Source: Desulfobacterales bacterium (GTDB lineage: Bacteria > Desulfobacterota > Desulfobacteria > Desulfobacterales > UBA5852). Taken from it: a DNA stretch of 8,655 nt. Positions 1-6,325 of this stretch are shown here, in pieces. The translations under genes were made by a program, and so were the position numbers. The stretch is from contig JASJBQ010000211.1 of NCBI GenBank assembly GCA_030066455.1, forward strand, positions 1-8,655, given 5' to 3'. The notes under the pieces were generated by a model. It ran no database searches, was not told where the DNA came from, and was given only the letters and a program-made list of their open reading frames with translations. Position 1 is the first letter of the stretch. Each line of letters begins with the position of its first letter.

Positions 1-726
1 TATTCCTCGGGCTGCTACGACTCGCCGCCCTATATTCTTCTCAACTACGAGGCCGGCAACATCAACAGCCTGTACACGCTGATCCACGAGGCCGGCCATT
101 CCATGCACACGCTCCTTTCCTGCCGGCACCAGCCCTACGTCTACCATAACTACACGATTTTCGTGGCCGAGGTGGCCTCGACCTTCAACGAAACCCTGTT
201 GAGTGCGCATCTGCTCGAGCGCTACCGGGACGACCCTCGCATGCAGGCCTACCTGCTCAACCGCGAAATCGACAACATCCGCGCCACGCTCTTCCGGCAG
301 ACCATGTTCGCCGAGTTCGAGCTCGCGATCCACCGCCGGGCGGAGGCGCAGGAGCCCCTGACCCTGGAGGCCCTCACGGGCATCTACCGCGACCTGCTGG
401 CGGTCTACTTCGGGGATGAAATGGTGATCGACGAGGTCCTGGCGCTGGAATGCCTGCGCATCCCCCACTTCTACTCGGCCTTCTACGTCTACAAGTACGC
501 CACCGGGATTTCGGCGGCCATCGCGCTGGCCGCGCAGGTGATGGCGGGCGTCGCGGGCGCCCGGGAGCGTTATCTCGAATTCCTGACCCTGGGCGGCAGC
601 CGCTTTCCGCTGGAGGAGCTGACCGTGGCCGGGGTGGACATGGCCTCCCCCGAACCGATCCGGCAGGCCATCGCCCACTTCGAACAGCTGGTGGAAAAGC
701 TGATGGTCGTCTACAGCGCGCTTTGA
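1..726 (+). CDS. pepF: Oligoendopeptidase F (M3 family metallopeptidase), C-terminal part, 5' end outside the window
   Basis: The reading frame is open from base 1 and ends at TGA 724-726, giving 241 residues; the first ATG in frame (base 103) lies inside the active site and is not the start. Residues 29-33 read HEAGH, the HExxH zinc motif of M3 peptidases. The AEVASTFNE stretch at residues 56-64 supplies the likely third zinc ligand, Glu57. Further on, HFYSAFYVYKYATG (about residues 156-169) and the end motif around GVDMASPEPI match the conserved C-terminal helices of the PepF family. PepF proteins are about 600 residues, so roughly 60% of the protein lies to the left of the window. Family knowledge: cytosolic zinc endopeptidase that cleaves short oligopeptides, including signal-peptide fragments. 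The neighbouring pepD, tail to tail with it, is another intracellular peptidase, but the two are not co-transcribed. Nothing looks broken in the visible part. Confidence 0.94.
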   Translation, partial: YSSGCYDSPPYILLNYEAGNINSLYTLIHEAGHSMHTLLSCRHQPYVYHNYTIFVAEVASTFNETLLSAHLLERYRDDPRMQAYLLNREIDNIRATLFRQTMFAEFELAIHRRAEAQEPLTLEALTGIYRDLLAVYFGDEMVIDEVLALECLRIPHFYSAFYVYKYATGISAAIALAAQVMAGVAGARERYLEFLTLGGSRFPLEELTVAGVDMASPEPIRQAIAHFEQLVEKLMVVYSAL

Positions 727-905
727 GGGAAGATAACAAACGGGCCGGGCCGGGTTGGCCCTAAAAACCTGTGGATGCTGGTGCGACCGGCGTCAGGGTC
801 GTTATCGATCTTCCCTGCGGCCGCCACCGCTTCTTGAGAAGCAATCCCGTCAGCGCCCGCCGGACAGGGCAGCGGGCCGGCCCCCGTGCCGCCCGGTGAA
901 TGCTT
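727..905. other. Convergent intergenic region pepF/pepD, no clear terminator
   Basis: This 179-bp gap lies between two converging stop codons. It holds several short inverted repeats: GCTTC-TTGA-GAAGC at 829-842, a GGGCCGGCCC palindrome at 874-883, and AGAAGCA (837-843) paired with TGCTTCT (901-907) over a GC-rich interior that runs into the pepD stop. None is followed by a T tract on either strand, so no rho-independent terminator is called. No gene is seen here. Confidence 0.4.
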
Positions 906-2357
906 CTATTCCCGGTAGGAGCCCAGCAGCGCTTCGAGAAGCGTGAGCATCTTGCCGATGGAGGGGATGAAAAGCTTCTCATCCGGCGAGTGCGGATTGC
1001 GCAGGGTGGGGCCGATGGAGATCATTTCCATCCCCGGCACCTTGGCGCCGATCAGGCCGCACTCCAATCCGGCGTGGATCACTTCCACCACGGGTGCCTC
1101 GCCGAACGCGCGGGTATAAACCGCCCGACAGCGCGCAAGCAGTGCGGAATCGGGGTCCGGCGGCCATGAGGGGTGGTGGTTCATGCGGGTGGCCTCGGCC
1201 CCGGCCAGGGCGGCCACGGCCCGGACCCGCCCGTTGATTTCCTCCAGGCGCGTCATGGAAAGACTGCGCTGGCTGCTGATGATGTCGAGGCGGCCCTCGA
1301 CCGTCTTGATGATGGCCAGGTTGCACGAGGTCTCGACCAGACCCTCCACGCTGGCACTCATGCCCTGAACCCCATGCGGCAGGGCGTTCAGCAGCGCCAG
1401 CGCATGCGCGGCACTGGCCGGCGCGATGACCTCGGTCGGGAGCGCATCGGGCGCCAGCGGCTCGGCGCCGATGGCCAGCTGCGGCTCGCTCGCGCCGTTT
1501 TCTTCCGTAAGCAGGGCCTGAAAGCTGGCGAGCGTTGTCTTAAGCGCCGCGTCCGCGCCGGCCGGCAGGCCCACCACGGCCCGGGCGTCGCGGGGGATTG
1601 CGTTGTGGGCCGAGCCGCCGCGCATGCTTGCCAGCCGGACATCGCTATCGGCCGCCAGACTGCCCAGCACACGCCCCAGGATGCGGTTGGCATTGGCCCG
1701 GGGCTTGTGGATGTCCACGCCGGAGTGCCCGCCGCGCAGGCCCCCCACCGTAATCGCATGAAACTGTCGCGCATCGCCGGCCGGCTCGTACGCCAGTCCC
1801 ATGCGGATCCTGATCTCCTCACCCCCGGCGCAGCCGATGGTGATGATGTGGTCGTCCTCCGAGTCGATGTTGATCAGCACCTTCCCGCTGGTAAGGGTGG
1901 AGTCCAGTTGGCTGGCGCCGATGAGCCCGCTTTCCTCGTCCACCGTGAACAGGAGTTCGAGGGGCGGATGGGCGATCGAATCGTTTGTGGCGATGAACAG
2001 CGCCAGGGCCAGGGCGATCCCGTTGTCCGCTCCCAGCGTGGTGCGCTCGGCACGCAGCCAGTCCCCGTCGCGAACAACGCGGATGGGATCGCGGCCGAAA
2101 TCGTGGTCGCTGTCGGGCGTTTTTTCGCAGACCATGTCCATATGCCCCTGCAGCACGACCACCGGGGCCTGTTCGAAACCCGGCGTGGCCGGCACGCGGA
2201 TCACGAGGTTGCCGGCCGCATCCGTGGCCTTGTCCAGCTGGTGACGTTCCGCCCAGTCGGCCAGCCAGCGCCCGATGGCGGCTTCGTTCTTGGAACAGCG
2301 GGGGATGGCGTTGATCTGGGTGAAGATATCGATGACGGTATCCGTGGGGGTCGGCAT
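906..2357 (-). CDS. pepD: Aminoacyl-histidine dipeptidase / cytosolic nonspecific dipeptidase PepD (M20 family)
   Basis: This gene encodes 483 residues, very close to the ~485 of E. coli PepD. Family knowledge: a cytosolic di-zinc enzyme that hydrolyses Xaa-His and many other unblocked dipeptides in peptide recycling. The M20 metal site is complete: GHMDM gives His72 and Asp74, LGADNG gives Asp111, DEESG gives Glu141 (catalytic base) and Glu142, NIDSED gives Asp165, and NPHSPDEKL near the C-terminus gives His456. The GGLRGGHSGVDI segment (about 205-216) is the conserved lid/dimerisation region. The frame stays open upstream to an ATG at 2624, but the start at 2357 is preferred: it gives the family length, has AGGAG ten bases before it, and lies downstream of a promoter that the longer version would contain. 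The gene is divergent from the acyltransferase and convergent with pepF, so it is probably monocistronic. No signal peptide is seen. Confidence 0.96.
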   Translation of the reverse strand: MPTPTDTVIDIFTQINAIPRCSKNEAAIGRWLADWAERHQLDKATDAAGNLVIRVPATPGFEQAPVVVLQGHMDMVCEKTPDSDHDFGRDPIRVVRDGDWLRAERTTLGADNGIALALALFIATNDSIAHPPLELLFTVDEESGLIGASQLDSTLTSGKVLINIDSEDDHIITIGCAGGEEIRIRMGLAYEPAGDARQFHAITVGGLRGGHSGVDIHKPRANANRILGRVLGSLAADSDVRLASMRGGSAHNAIPRDARAVVGLPAGADAALKTTLASFQALLTEENGASEPQLAIGAEPLAPDALPTEVIAPASAAHALALLNALPHGVQGMSASVEGLVETSCNLAIIKTVEGRLDIISSQRSLSMTRLEEINGRVRAVAALAGAEATRMNHHPSWPPDPDSALLARCRAVYTRAFGEAPVVEVIHAGLECGLIGAKVPGMEMISIGPTLRNPHSPDEKLFIPSIGKMLTLLEALLGSYRE

Positions 2358-2367
2358 GCGTTTCTTG

Positions 2368-2372
2368 CTCCT
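2368..2372 (-). promoter_or_regulatory. Ribosome binding site of pepD
   Basis: Reading the minus strand, AGGAG is followed by ten bases and the ATG at 2357-2355. It decides the start: the alternative in-frame ATG at 2624 would add 89 residues with no resemblance to the PepD N-terminus. Confidence 0.65.
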
Positions 2373-2397
2373 GGATTCGGTTGGGGTGATTCCGGTT

Positions 2398-2422
2398 GCG
2401 CGAACCAGTGTTTGGTTCGCGC
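2398..2422. promoter_or_regulatory. Perfect 10-bp inverted repeat over the predicted pepD transcription start (operator or 5' hairpin)
   Basis: GCGCGAACCA (2398-2407) is the exact reverse complement of TGGTTCGCGC (2413-2422), with a 5-base spacer. The repeat begins two bases downstream of the pepD -10 box and covers the expected start site near 2418. Position and symmetry suit a dimeric repressor site. If transcribed it would instead form a hairpin at the 5' end of the pepD mRNA. No dedicated regulator gene is visible nearby. Confidence 0.55.
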
Positions 2423-2424
2423 GG

Positions 2425-2453
2425 AATATATGGTAAGACCCTCTTAAAGTCAA
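2425..2453 (-). promoter_or_regulatory. Sigma70-like promoter of pepD
   Basis: On the minus strand TTGACT (2453-2448) is separated by exactly 17 bases from TATATT (2430-2425). Both boxes match the consensus at five of six positions. The predicted start is about 60 bases before the chosen pepD ATG. Confidence 0.65.
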
Positions 2454-2496
2454 AATTCCGATCCCCTCTCGCTGGCGATCGATCCGATCTTCTCCA

Positions 2497-2524
2497 GGCG
2501 GGCCGCCATTTCGCAGCGGCCGCC
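2497..2524 (+). promoter_or_regulatory. GC-rich hairpin in the leader of the acyltransferase
   Basis: GGCGGGCCGC (2497-2506) pairs with GCGGCCGCC (2516-2524), giving nine G-C pairs, one bulged G and a 9-base loop. It ends 26 bases before the start codon, just upstream of the AGGTGA ribosome binding site at 2541-2546. It has no T tract, so it is not a terminator. It may affect translation or mRNA stability, or be chance in GC-rich DNA. No convincing promoter for the acyltransferase was found in the divergent region. Confidence 0.3.
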
Positions 2525-2550
2525 GGGCGGGGATCGCACGAGGTGACCCC

Positions 2551-3462
2551 ATGACGCTGCTGGACCATTGCCGGGCCGTCGCCGGCCTGCTGCTCGTGGC
2601 GCTCAACACGCTGTTTTGGGGCATCCCCGTCTATCTTCTCACCCTGGTCAAACTCGTCTTCCGTCGCGCGTCACAGCAGGAGCAGCTCGCGCGGGCGCTC
2701 ATGCGGACGGTCAACGTCTGGATCCATGGGAATCTCTGGATCCAGCGGGTCATGCTGCGCATCCAGTGGGACATCCAGGGGACCGAGGGGCTCCGCATGG
2801 ACGAATGGTATTTCGTCAACTGCAATCACCAGTCCTGGGCCGACCTGCCCATCCTGCTGGAGGTCTTCACCGGCATCATCCCCTTCCCCAAAATTTTCAC
2901 CAAGCAGGAGTTGATCTGGCTGCCGATCATCGGCCAGGCCCTGTGGGCCATGGACTACCCCTTCATGCGCCGTTATTCCCGGGAATACCGCGAGCGCCAT
3001 CCCCACAAAGCCGGCAAGGACCGCGAGGCGACCCGCCGCGCCTGCCGCAAATACCGTCACACGCCGGTGGCGATCCTCAATTTCCCCGAAGGCACGCGTT
3101 TTACGGCCGCCAAACACCGCCGGCAGGCCTCACCTTACAGGCATCTGCTGCGGCCCAAGGCCGGGGGGCTGGCCTACGCGCTGGAAGCGCTCGAGGGCCG
3201 GATTCGCCGTCTGCTCGATGTGACCATTATCTACCCCGAAGGCGAAACCCGCTTCTGGGCCTATGTTGGCGGTCAGGTCCGCCGGATCGTGGTGCGCGTG
3301 CGGCAGATCGAGATCCCGGCGCGTTTTCTGCAAGGGGACTACCATTCCGATCCTGAATTTCGCGCCGGCTTTCAAGCCTGGCTCGGAGCGCAGTGGCAGC
3401 ACAAGGACGACCTGCTGGACCGCCACCTGAAGCGGACCGCGCCCCCGGCGGAAGCGCCGTAG
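2551..3462 (+). CDS. YihG-like 1-acylglycerol-3-phosphate O-acyltransferase (PlsC/LPLAT superfamily)
   Basis: A 303-residue membrane-associated acyltransferase. A hydrophobic N-terminal segment (about residues 10-37) is a likely membrane anchor. Block I of the superfamily is NHQSWAD at residues 92-98, giving the catalytic His93 and Asp98 of HX4D. The acceptor-binding block III is FPEGTR at 178-183. The stretch around FMRRYSREYRERHPHKAGKD (about 138-157) and the end pattern with QWQHKDDLL are, from memory, very close to E. coli YihG (about 310 residues) rather than to the shorter housekeeping PlsC. The family moves an acyl chain from a thioester donor to a lysophospholipid; for YihG-type enzymes the exact acceptor and chain preference are less settled. 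Start: first ATG in frame, preceded by GAGGTGA with suitable spacing. It is divergent from pepD (193 bp) and faces the VWA/OmpA gene, so it looks monocistronic. Confidence 0.9.
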   Translation: MTLLDHCRAVAGLLLVALNTLFWGIPVYLLTLVKLVFRRASQQEQLARALMRTVNVWIHGNLWIQRVMLRIQWDIQGTEGLRMDEWYFVNCNHQSWADLPILLEVFTGIIPFPKIFTKQELIWLPIIGQALWAMDYPFMRRYSREYRERHPHKAGKDREATRRACRKYRHTPVAILNFPEGTRFTAAKHRRQASPYRHLLRPKAGGLAYALEALEGRIRRLLDVTIIYPEGETRFWAYVGGQVRRIVVRVRQIEIPARFLQGDYHSDPEFRAGFQAWLGAQWQHKDDLLDRHLKRTAPPAEAP

Positions 3463-3677
3463 GAAGCGCACGGCTTAGGCCGCCTGGCCGTACACTGCGG
3501 CCGGGTTGCCGCCATGGAACCGCAAGTCCGGCCGGAGTGAATGCCGAAGCGGTTTAGATGAGGATTGAGGTTCCCTGAACGGCGGCCGCGAGCTTCCCCC
3601 GCTAAAGCGGGATTCTCCTTCGGATCAATTATTTGTTGGGGGTCCAACCGCGGGAACACTTCGTATATCGGGGATCC
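3463..3677. other. Convergent intergenic region, left part, no gene
   Basis: Left part of the 521-bp gap between two converging genes. Two weak hairpins are visible: GGCCG/CGGCC at 3486-3502, and CCCGC-TAAA-GCGGG at 3598-3611 followed by a pyrimidine-rich ATTCTCCTTC. The second is a possible but poor terminator for the acyltransferase, 136 bases after its stop. Open frames here, such as 3565-3861 on the plus strand, run through the repeats further right and resemble nothing. Confidence 0.45.
3598..3620 (+). terminator. Weak candidate terminator downstream of the acyltransferase
   Basis: A 5-bp all-GC stem CCCGC/GCGGG with a TAAA loop is followed by a short run with only scattered T residues. 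The stem is short, the U tract is poor and the distance from the stop codon is large, so this is tentative. Confidence 0.2.
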
Positions 3678-3913
3678 GAACCAGGCGCCCATTGCCGTGC
3701 CGGGACCGAAAGACCGTCCGGTACTGACGCCAGAGAAGTCTTTTTGGGGACAGTTTTGTAAAAAGACCGAGCGCAAGGCTTGCGAATCCCGAGGAATGAG
3801 GACCAACGCCGCGCTGGGGCCAAAAGACCCTATTGCCGATAACGCCAGGAAGTCATCTTAGGGAAGGTTTTGTAAAAAGTCCGAGAGCAAGGCTTGCGAA
3901 TCCCGAGGAATGA
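3678..3913. repeat. Imperfect tandem duplication, period about 114 bp
   Basis: The block 3752-3799 recurs at 3866-3913 with 45 of 48 bases identical (core GCAAGGCTTGCGAATCCCG), an offset of exactly 114. Other matches at the same offset are AAAGACC (3709-3715 and 3823-3829), ACGCCAG followed by GAAGTC upstream of each core, and a diverged GCCGTGCCGGGACC/GCCGCGCTGGGGCC pair. Similarity fades to the left of about 3678. In the left copy AGTCTTTTT faces AAAAAGAC across a 14-base loop (3738-3767). The region is non-coding and looks like the decayed partner of the intact element to its right. Confidence 0.7.
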
Positions 3914-3982
3914 AGCGTACTCAGGTACGCTGCAATGACGAGAGATGAAGCGTAACGCCGCTGTCGGACTTTTTTCGAAACC
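3866..3982. repeat. 117-bp element with 19-bp terminal inverted repeats (MITE- or REP-like)
   Basis: The left end GGTTTTGTAAAAAGTCCGA (3866-3884) and the right end TCGGACTTTTTTCGAAACC (3964-3982) are inverted repeats matching at 17 of 19 positions. Inside sit GCAAG-G-CTTGC (3888-3898) and the perfect hairpin AGCGTAC-TCAG-GTACGCT (3914-3931). There is no open reading frame, so it could only move with a transposase supplied elsewhere. It ends one base before the stop codon of the VWA/OmpA gene. Each arm carries a T run at the far side of the stem, so the folded transcript could end transcription from either direction. The style resembles dispersed intergenic repeats I recall from Desulfobacterota genomes; this was not checked. 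Confidence 0.65.
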
Positions 3983-3983
3983 G

Positions 3984-6038
3984 TCAGTCTTTTTGCTCGT
4001 AGAGCAGGGTGATGGTCACGGTGCGGTTGAGGGCCCGGTTTTCGGGCAGATCGTTGCTGAAGAGCGGATCAAAGGGCCCGACACCGGCGTATTTGAATGT
4101 CTCCTCGGAGACGTCGCCGCGAACCGCCGCGATCTGGTTGAATACCGCGCGGGCGCGCCGTTCGGACAGATCGAGATTGTAGGCCTCCTTGCCGATGTTG
4201 TCCGTATGCCCCACGATGTTGACGCTGACATTCGGAAGGGTGTCGATGCGGGCCACGATCTGCCGCACGATGGTCTCGTTGCGCGCCTTGATGGCGTCGC
4301 TGTTGAAGTCGAACAGGATCAGGGCATATTTCTCCTGGACCTTGTACCCCAGGTTGCGCGCCCGCCGCTCTTCACGCCTCAGATAATTGACCGCGATGGG
4401 GTCGCTGGCCACGGTGTAGATCTGTCCCTCCATGTCTTCGACTTCGATCTCGGCCTGGATCTGCTTGTAGGGCGCGATGGCCAGCGGGCCGAGCTTGTCC
4501 GGCGGCAGGGTCAGGGCATCCTGCAGGCGGCCCGATCCGGTCATGCTGTGAAGCGGCGTGCCGTCGCCCGTGATGGTCAGCTTCCAGCCGTAGATGCCGT
4601 GCTCGGCGACGATCAGGGGTTGCAGCTGGAGGGCTTCGGCATCCATGCGGGCCTCGGCATAGGTGCTGGTGACCACATCGAGGATTTCGTCCCGCTCGGC
4701 ATGGATCTCCACGCGCTGGTTCTCCTGACGCCCCTCGGGCGTCCCCCGCGAGCTGGGCACTTCCGGCAGATTGCGCGCCTCCACGGCCAGGCGTGACGGC
4801 TCCACCCCCCAGATATACTGCAGGTAGGCCTTGACAGCCTCCGCCCGGGCGCGGGAGAGGTCGATTCGCCCCTTTTCCTCCCCCCGGTCGGTGTTGCAGC
4901 CCACGATGCGGATGGCGGCGTCCGGGTAGTCGTTCAGGCGCTGGCCCACGATGTTGAGCACGTTCAAATACTTCTCCAGCGTGCTGCGCAGGGCCGCAGG
5001 CTCGAACGTGGCGGTCCGATCCTGACCGCGAAAGCGCACATAGCGCTCCGGGATGGCGCTCTGCCCGGTGTCGAAATAAATATAGTTGAGCAGGGGGGCG
5101 CTGTCGATGGTGGTGATCTCCTCGACATTGACCACCGCGGGGGTCAGGGTCAGCGTGCCGGTGGGCGGGTGGAGAAACCGGTAGGTGACCACGTAGCGGT
5201 AAAGCAGTTTGGACATCACGGCCTGGAAGATCGGAACCAGGTCTTCGGCGGCGGTGGCTTTCCAGATGCGCCCCCCGTGGCTGGCACTGAAGGCGCTTAA
5301 AAACGGATCGGTACCGCTGGCGGGCATGTAATCGATGGCATAGGCCTCGAAATTGGCCAGGCCCTCGGCGGCCTTCTCCACCACCGGCCCCCGGAAAGCG
5401 CTGTTGATGTCTTCACCGTCGGTGAAGACCACCATGAATTTATTGGATTCCTCGGGCAGATTGTGCAGCACGGACAACCCCGCCAGCATGCCTTCGTAGA
5501 CGACGGTCTTGTTGGTCAGGTTGTCATCGAAGCTCTCCTGAATGAAGGCGCGCAGTTCCTCGATCCGGTTGGACTGTTTCATGCGCACGTGCAGGTTGTA
5601 ATCGCCGAAGGCCATGGTTTCGTCGTCGCTGAAGACAACCACGGTGATGTTGTCGATCGGACGGATGATGGCGTAGAGGTTCTCCATGGCCCGTATGATC
5701 GGCTCAACGGCCCGGCGGCGCCGCATCGAGGCGGAGTTGTCCACCACCATGACAATGTTCAGGCTGACGTCCTTGCTGGTCTCGAGCGGTTCCGCCGCCA
5801 GCACCTGAGCCTGCTTGCCCGCGCGCCTCAGGACGAAGTCTTCGATGGTCAGGTCGCGAAGGGGCTTGCCCTCGGCGTCGGCTGCCGAGATGAGCAGTTT
5901 GTTCGCTTCGAGTTGCTGGTAGCTGAATTCCACCGCACCGGCGGGAGCAACGACTTCAAGGGCTTCCTGAGCGCGGGCCGGCATGGCGAGCAGTAATCCG
6001 GCGAACAAGACGACCTGCAATCCGATGAGCTTCTTCAT
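3984..6038 (-). CDS. Secreted von Willebrand factor A protein with two OmpA-like peptidoglycan-binding domains
   Basis: Encodes 684 residues. MKKLIGLQVVLFAGLLLAMP then ARA|QEA is a classic Sec signal peptide, cleaved near residue 23; there is no lipobox. Residues 35-85 resemble the beta-sandwich that precedes VWA domains (DLTIEDFVLRRAG). The VWA domain (about 91-285) has an intact metal-ion-dependent adhesion site: Asp100-x-Ser102-x-Ser104, Thr178 and Asp207 in FTDGED. A first OmpA-like domain (about 317-448) keeps Asp384 and Arg398 of the TD...LSxxRAxxV signature. An unassigned linker domain (about 450-565) ends in a basic segment, RREERRARN. The second OmpA-like domain (about 571-680) has GHTDNIG with Asp613 and LSERRARAV with Arg628. 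Inference: a periplasmic or outer-membrane-associated protein held on peptidoglycan by the OmpA domains, with VWA binding a protein partner. The frame is open to an ATG at 6071, but the start at 6038 has AGGAGG before it and begins the signal peptide. Confidence 0.9.
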   Translation of the reverse strand: MKKLIGLQVVLFAGLLLAMPARAQEALEVVAPAGAVEFSYQQLEANKLLISAADAEGKPLRDLTIEDFVLRRAGKQAQVLAAEPLETSKDVSLNIVMVVDNSASMRRRRAVEPIIRAMENLYAIIRPIDNITVVVFSDDETMAFGDYNLHVRMKQSNRIEELRAFIQESFDDNLTNKTVVYEGMLAGLSVLHNLPEESNKFMVVFTDGEDINSAFRGPVVEKAAEGLANFEAYAIDYMPASGTDPFLSAFSASHGGRIWKATAAEDLVPIFQAVMSKLLYRYVVTYRFLHPPTGTLTLTPAVVNVEEITTIDSAPLLNYIYFDTGQSAIPERYVRFRGQDRTATFEPAALRSTLEKYLNVLNIVGQRLNDYPDAAIRIVGCNTDRGEEKGRIDLSRARAEAVKAYLQYIWGVEPSRLAVEARNLPEVPSSRGTPEGRQENQRVEIHAERDEILDVVTSTYAEARMDAEALQLQPLIVAEHGIYGWKLTITGDGTPLHSMTGSGRLQDALTLPPDKLGPLAIAPYKQIQAEIEVEDMEGQIYTVASDPIAVNYLRREERRARNLGYKVQEKYALILFDFNSDAIKARNETIVRQIVARIDTLPNVSVNIVGHTDNIGKEAYNLDLSERRARAVFNQIAAVRGDVSEETFKYAGVGPFDPLFSNDLPENRALNRTVTITLLYEQKD

Positions 6039-6042
6039 CCTT

Positions 6043-6048
6043 CCTCCT
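6043..6048 (-). promoter_or_regulatory. Ribosome binding site of the VWA/OmpA gene
   Basis: On the minus strand a full AGGAGG precedes the ATG at 6038-6036 by four bases, part of a purine-rich AAGGAGGAAGG. It fixes the start at the signal peptide and argues against the in-frame ATG at 6071, which would put eleven non-signal residues ahead of it. Confidence 0.7.
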
Positions 6049-6147
6049 TGGGCCGGGGGTGAAGCCAACACGCTTGAGGCGGCCTGGCATTGCGTAAGAC
6101 CGACAGGTTTAACCCCATCAAACGATCCAATGGTTTTTTTGGAGCGG

Positions 6148-6221
6148 GCCGTCGTGGCGACGGCTTACCGCGTCCATGCGGGAGACCTGCCGGCAGGATG
6201 CGAGCACAAGGCTGTCGACAG
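6148..6221 (-). promoter_or_regulatory. Leader of the VWA/OmpA gene with three dyad symmetries
   Basis: The predicted transcript has a leader of about 215 bases. It holds three perfect dyads: GCCGTCG-TGG-CGACGGC (6148-6164), the 12-bp palindrome CCTGCCGGCAGG (6186-6197) and the 10-bp palindrome CTGTCGACAG (6212-6221). A run of seven T residues (plus strand, 6134-6140) flanks the first. I could not match this to any riboswitch family. The stems might be regulatory RNA structure, protein sites or chance in GC-rich DNA. Confidence 0.3.
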
Positions 6222-6259
6222 GGCGGTTCGCATTCAGGCTTTGACAGGCTGCTGGCCGA

Positions 6260-6288
6260 TTTATATTTCAGCCGCAACGGATAATCAA
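6260..6288 (-). promoter_or_regulatory. Sigma70-like promoter of the VWA/OmpA gene
   Basis: On the minus strand TTGATT (6288-6283) lies exactly 17 bases from TATAAA (6265-6260), four and five matches to consensus. It is in an AT-rich pocket between the L,D-transpeptidase stop and the VWA/OmpA start, so the downstream gene can be transcribed on its own. Confidence 0.5.
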
Positions 6289-6325
6289 GTCCGTGACCGT
6301 CCGCTTCTCTTGTGCCGGGCCCCGA

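Noticed and set aside
829..842. GCTTC-TTGA-GAAGC hairpin between pepF and pepD as a terminator
   Set aside because: A 5-bp stem with no T tract on either strand; a similar dyad inside pepD (930-943) suggests it is chance.
2412..2439. Possible plus-strand promoter TTGGTT-16-TAAGAC for the acyltransferase
   Set aside because: It matches consensus at only four and three positions and lies over the pepD palindrome; it is not better than chance.
1173..2447. Long plus-strand open frame of 424 codons opposite pepD
   Set aside because: It is antisense to a complete M20 peptidase with all its metal ligands. The composition (many Gly, Asp, His, Arg) is typical of a GC-rich shadow frame.
2358..2624. 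In-frame N-terminal extension of pepD to an ATG at 2624
   Set aside because: It would add 89 residues unlike PepD, overlap the divergent acyltransferase start and swallow the predicted promoter and palindrome. The ATG at 2357 has a ribosome binding site and gives the family length.
3565..3861. Small open frame of 98 codons in the repeat region
   Set aside because: It crosses the tandem repeat, is preceded by no clear ribosome binding site and resembles no protein I know.
3945..4796. Plus-strand open frame of 283 codons opposite the VWA/OmpA gene
   Set aside because: It starts inside the inverted-repeat element and runs antisense to a conserved OmpA domain. No motif supports it.
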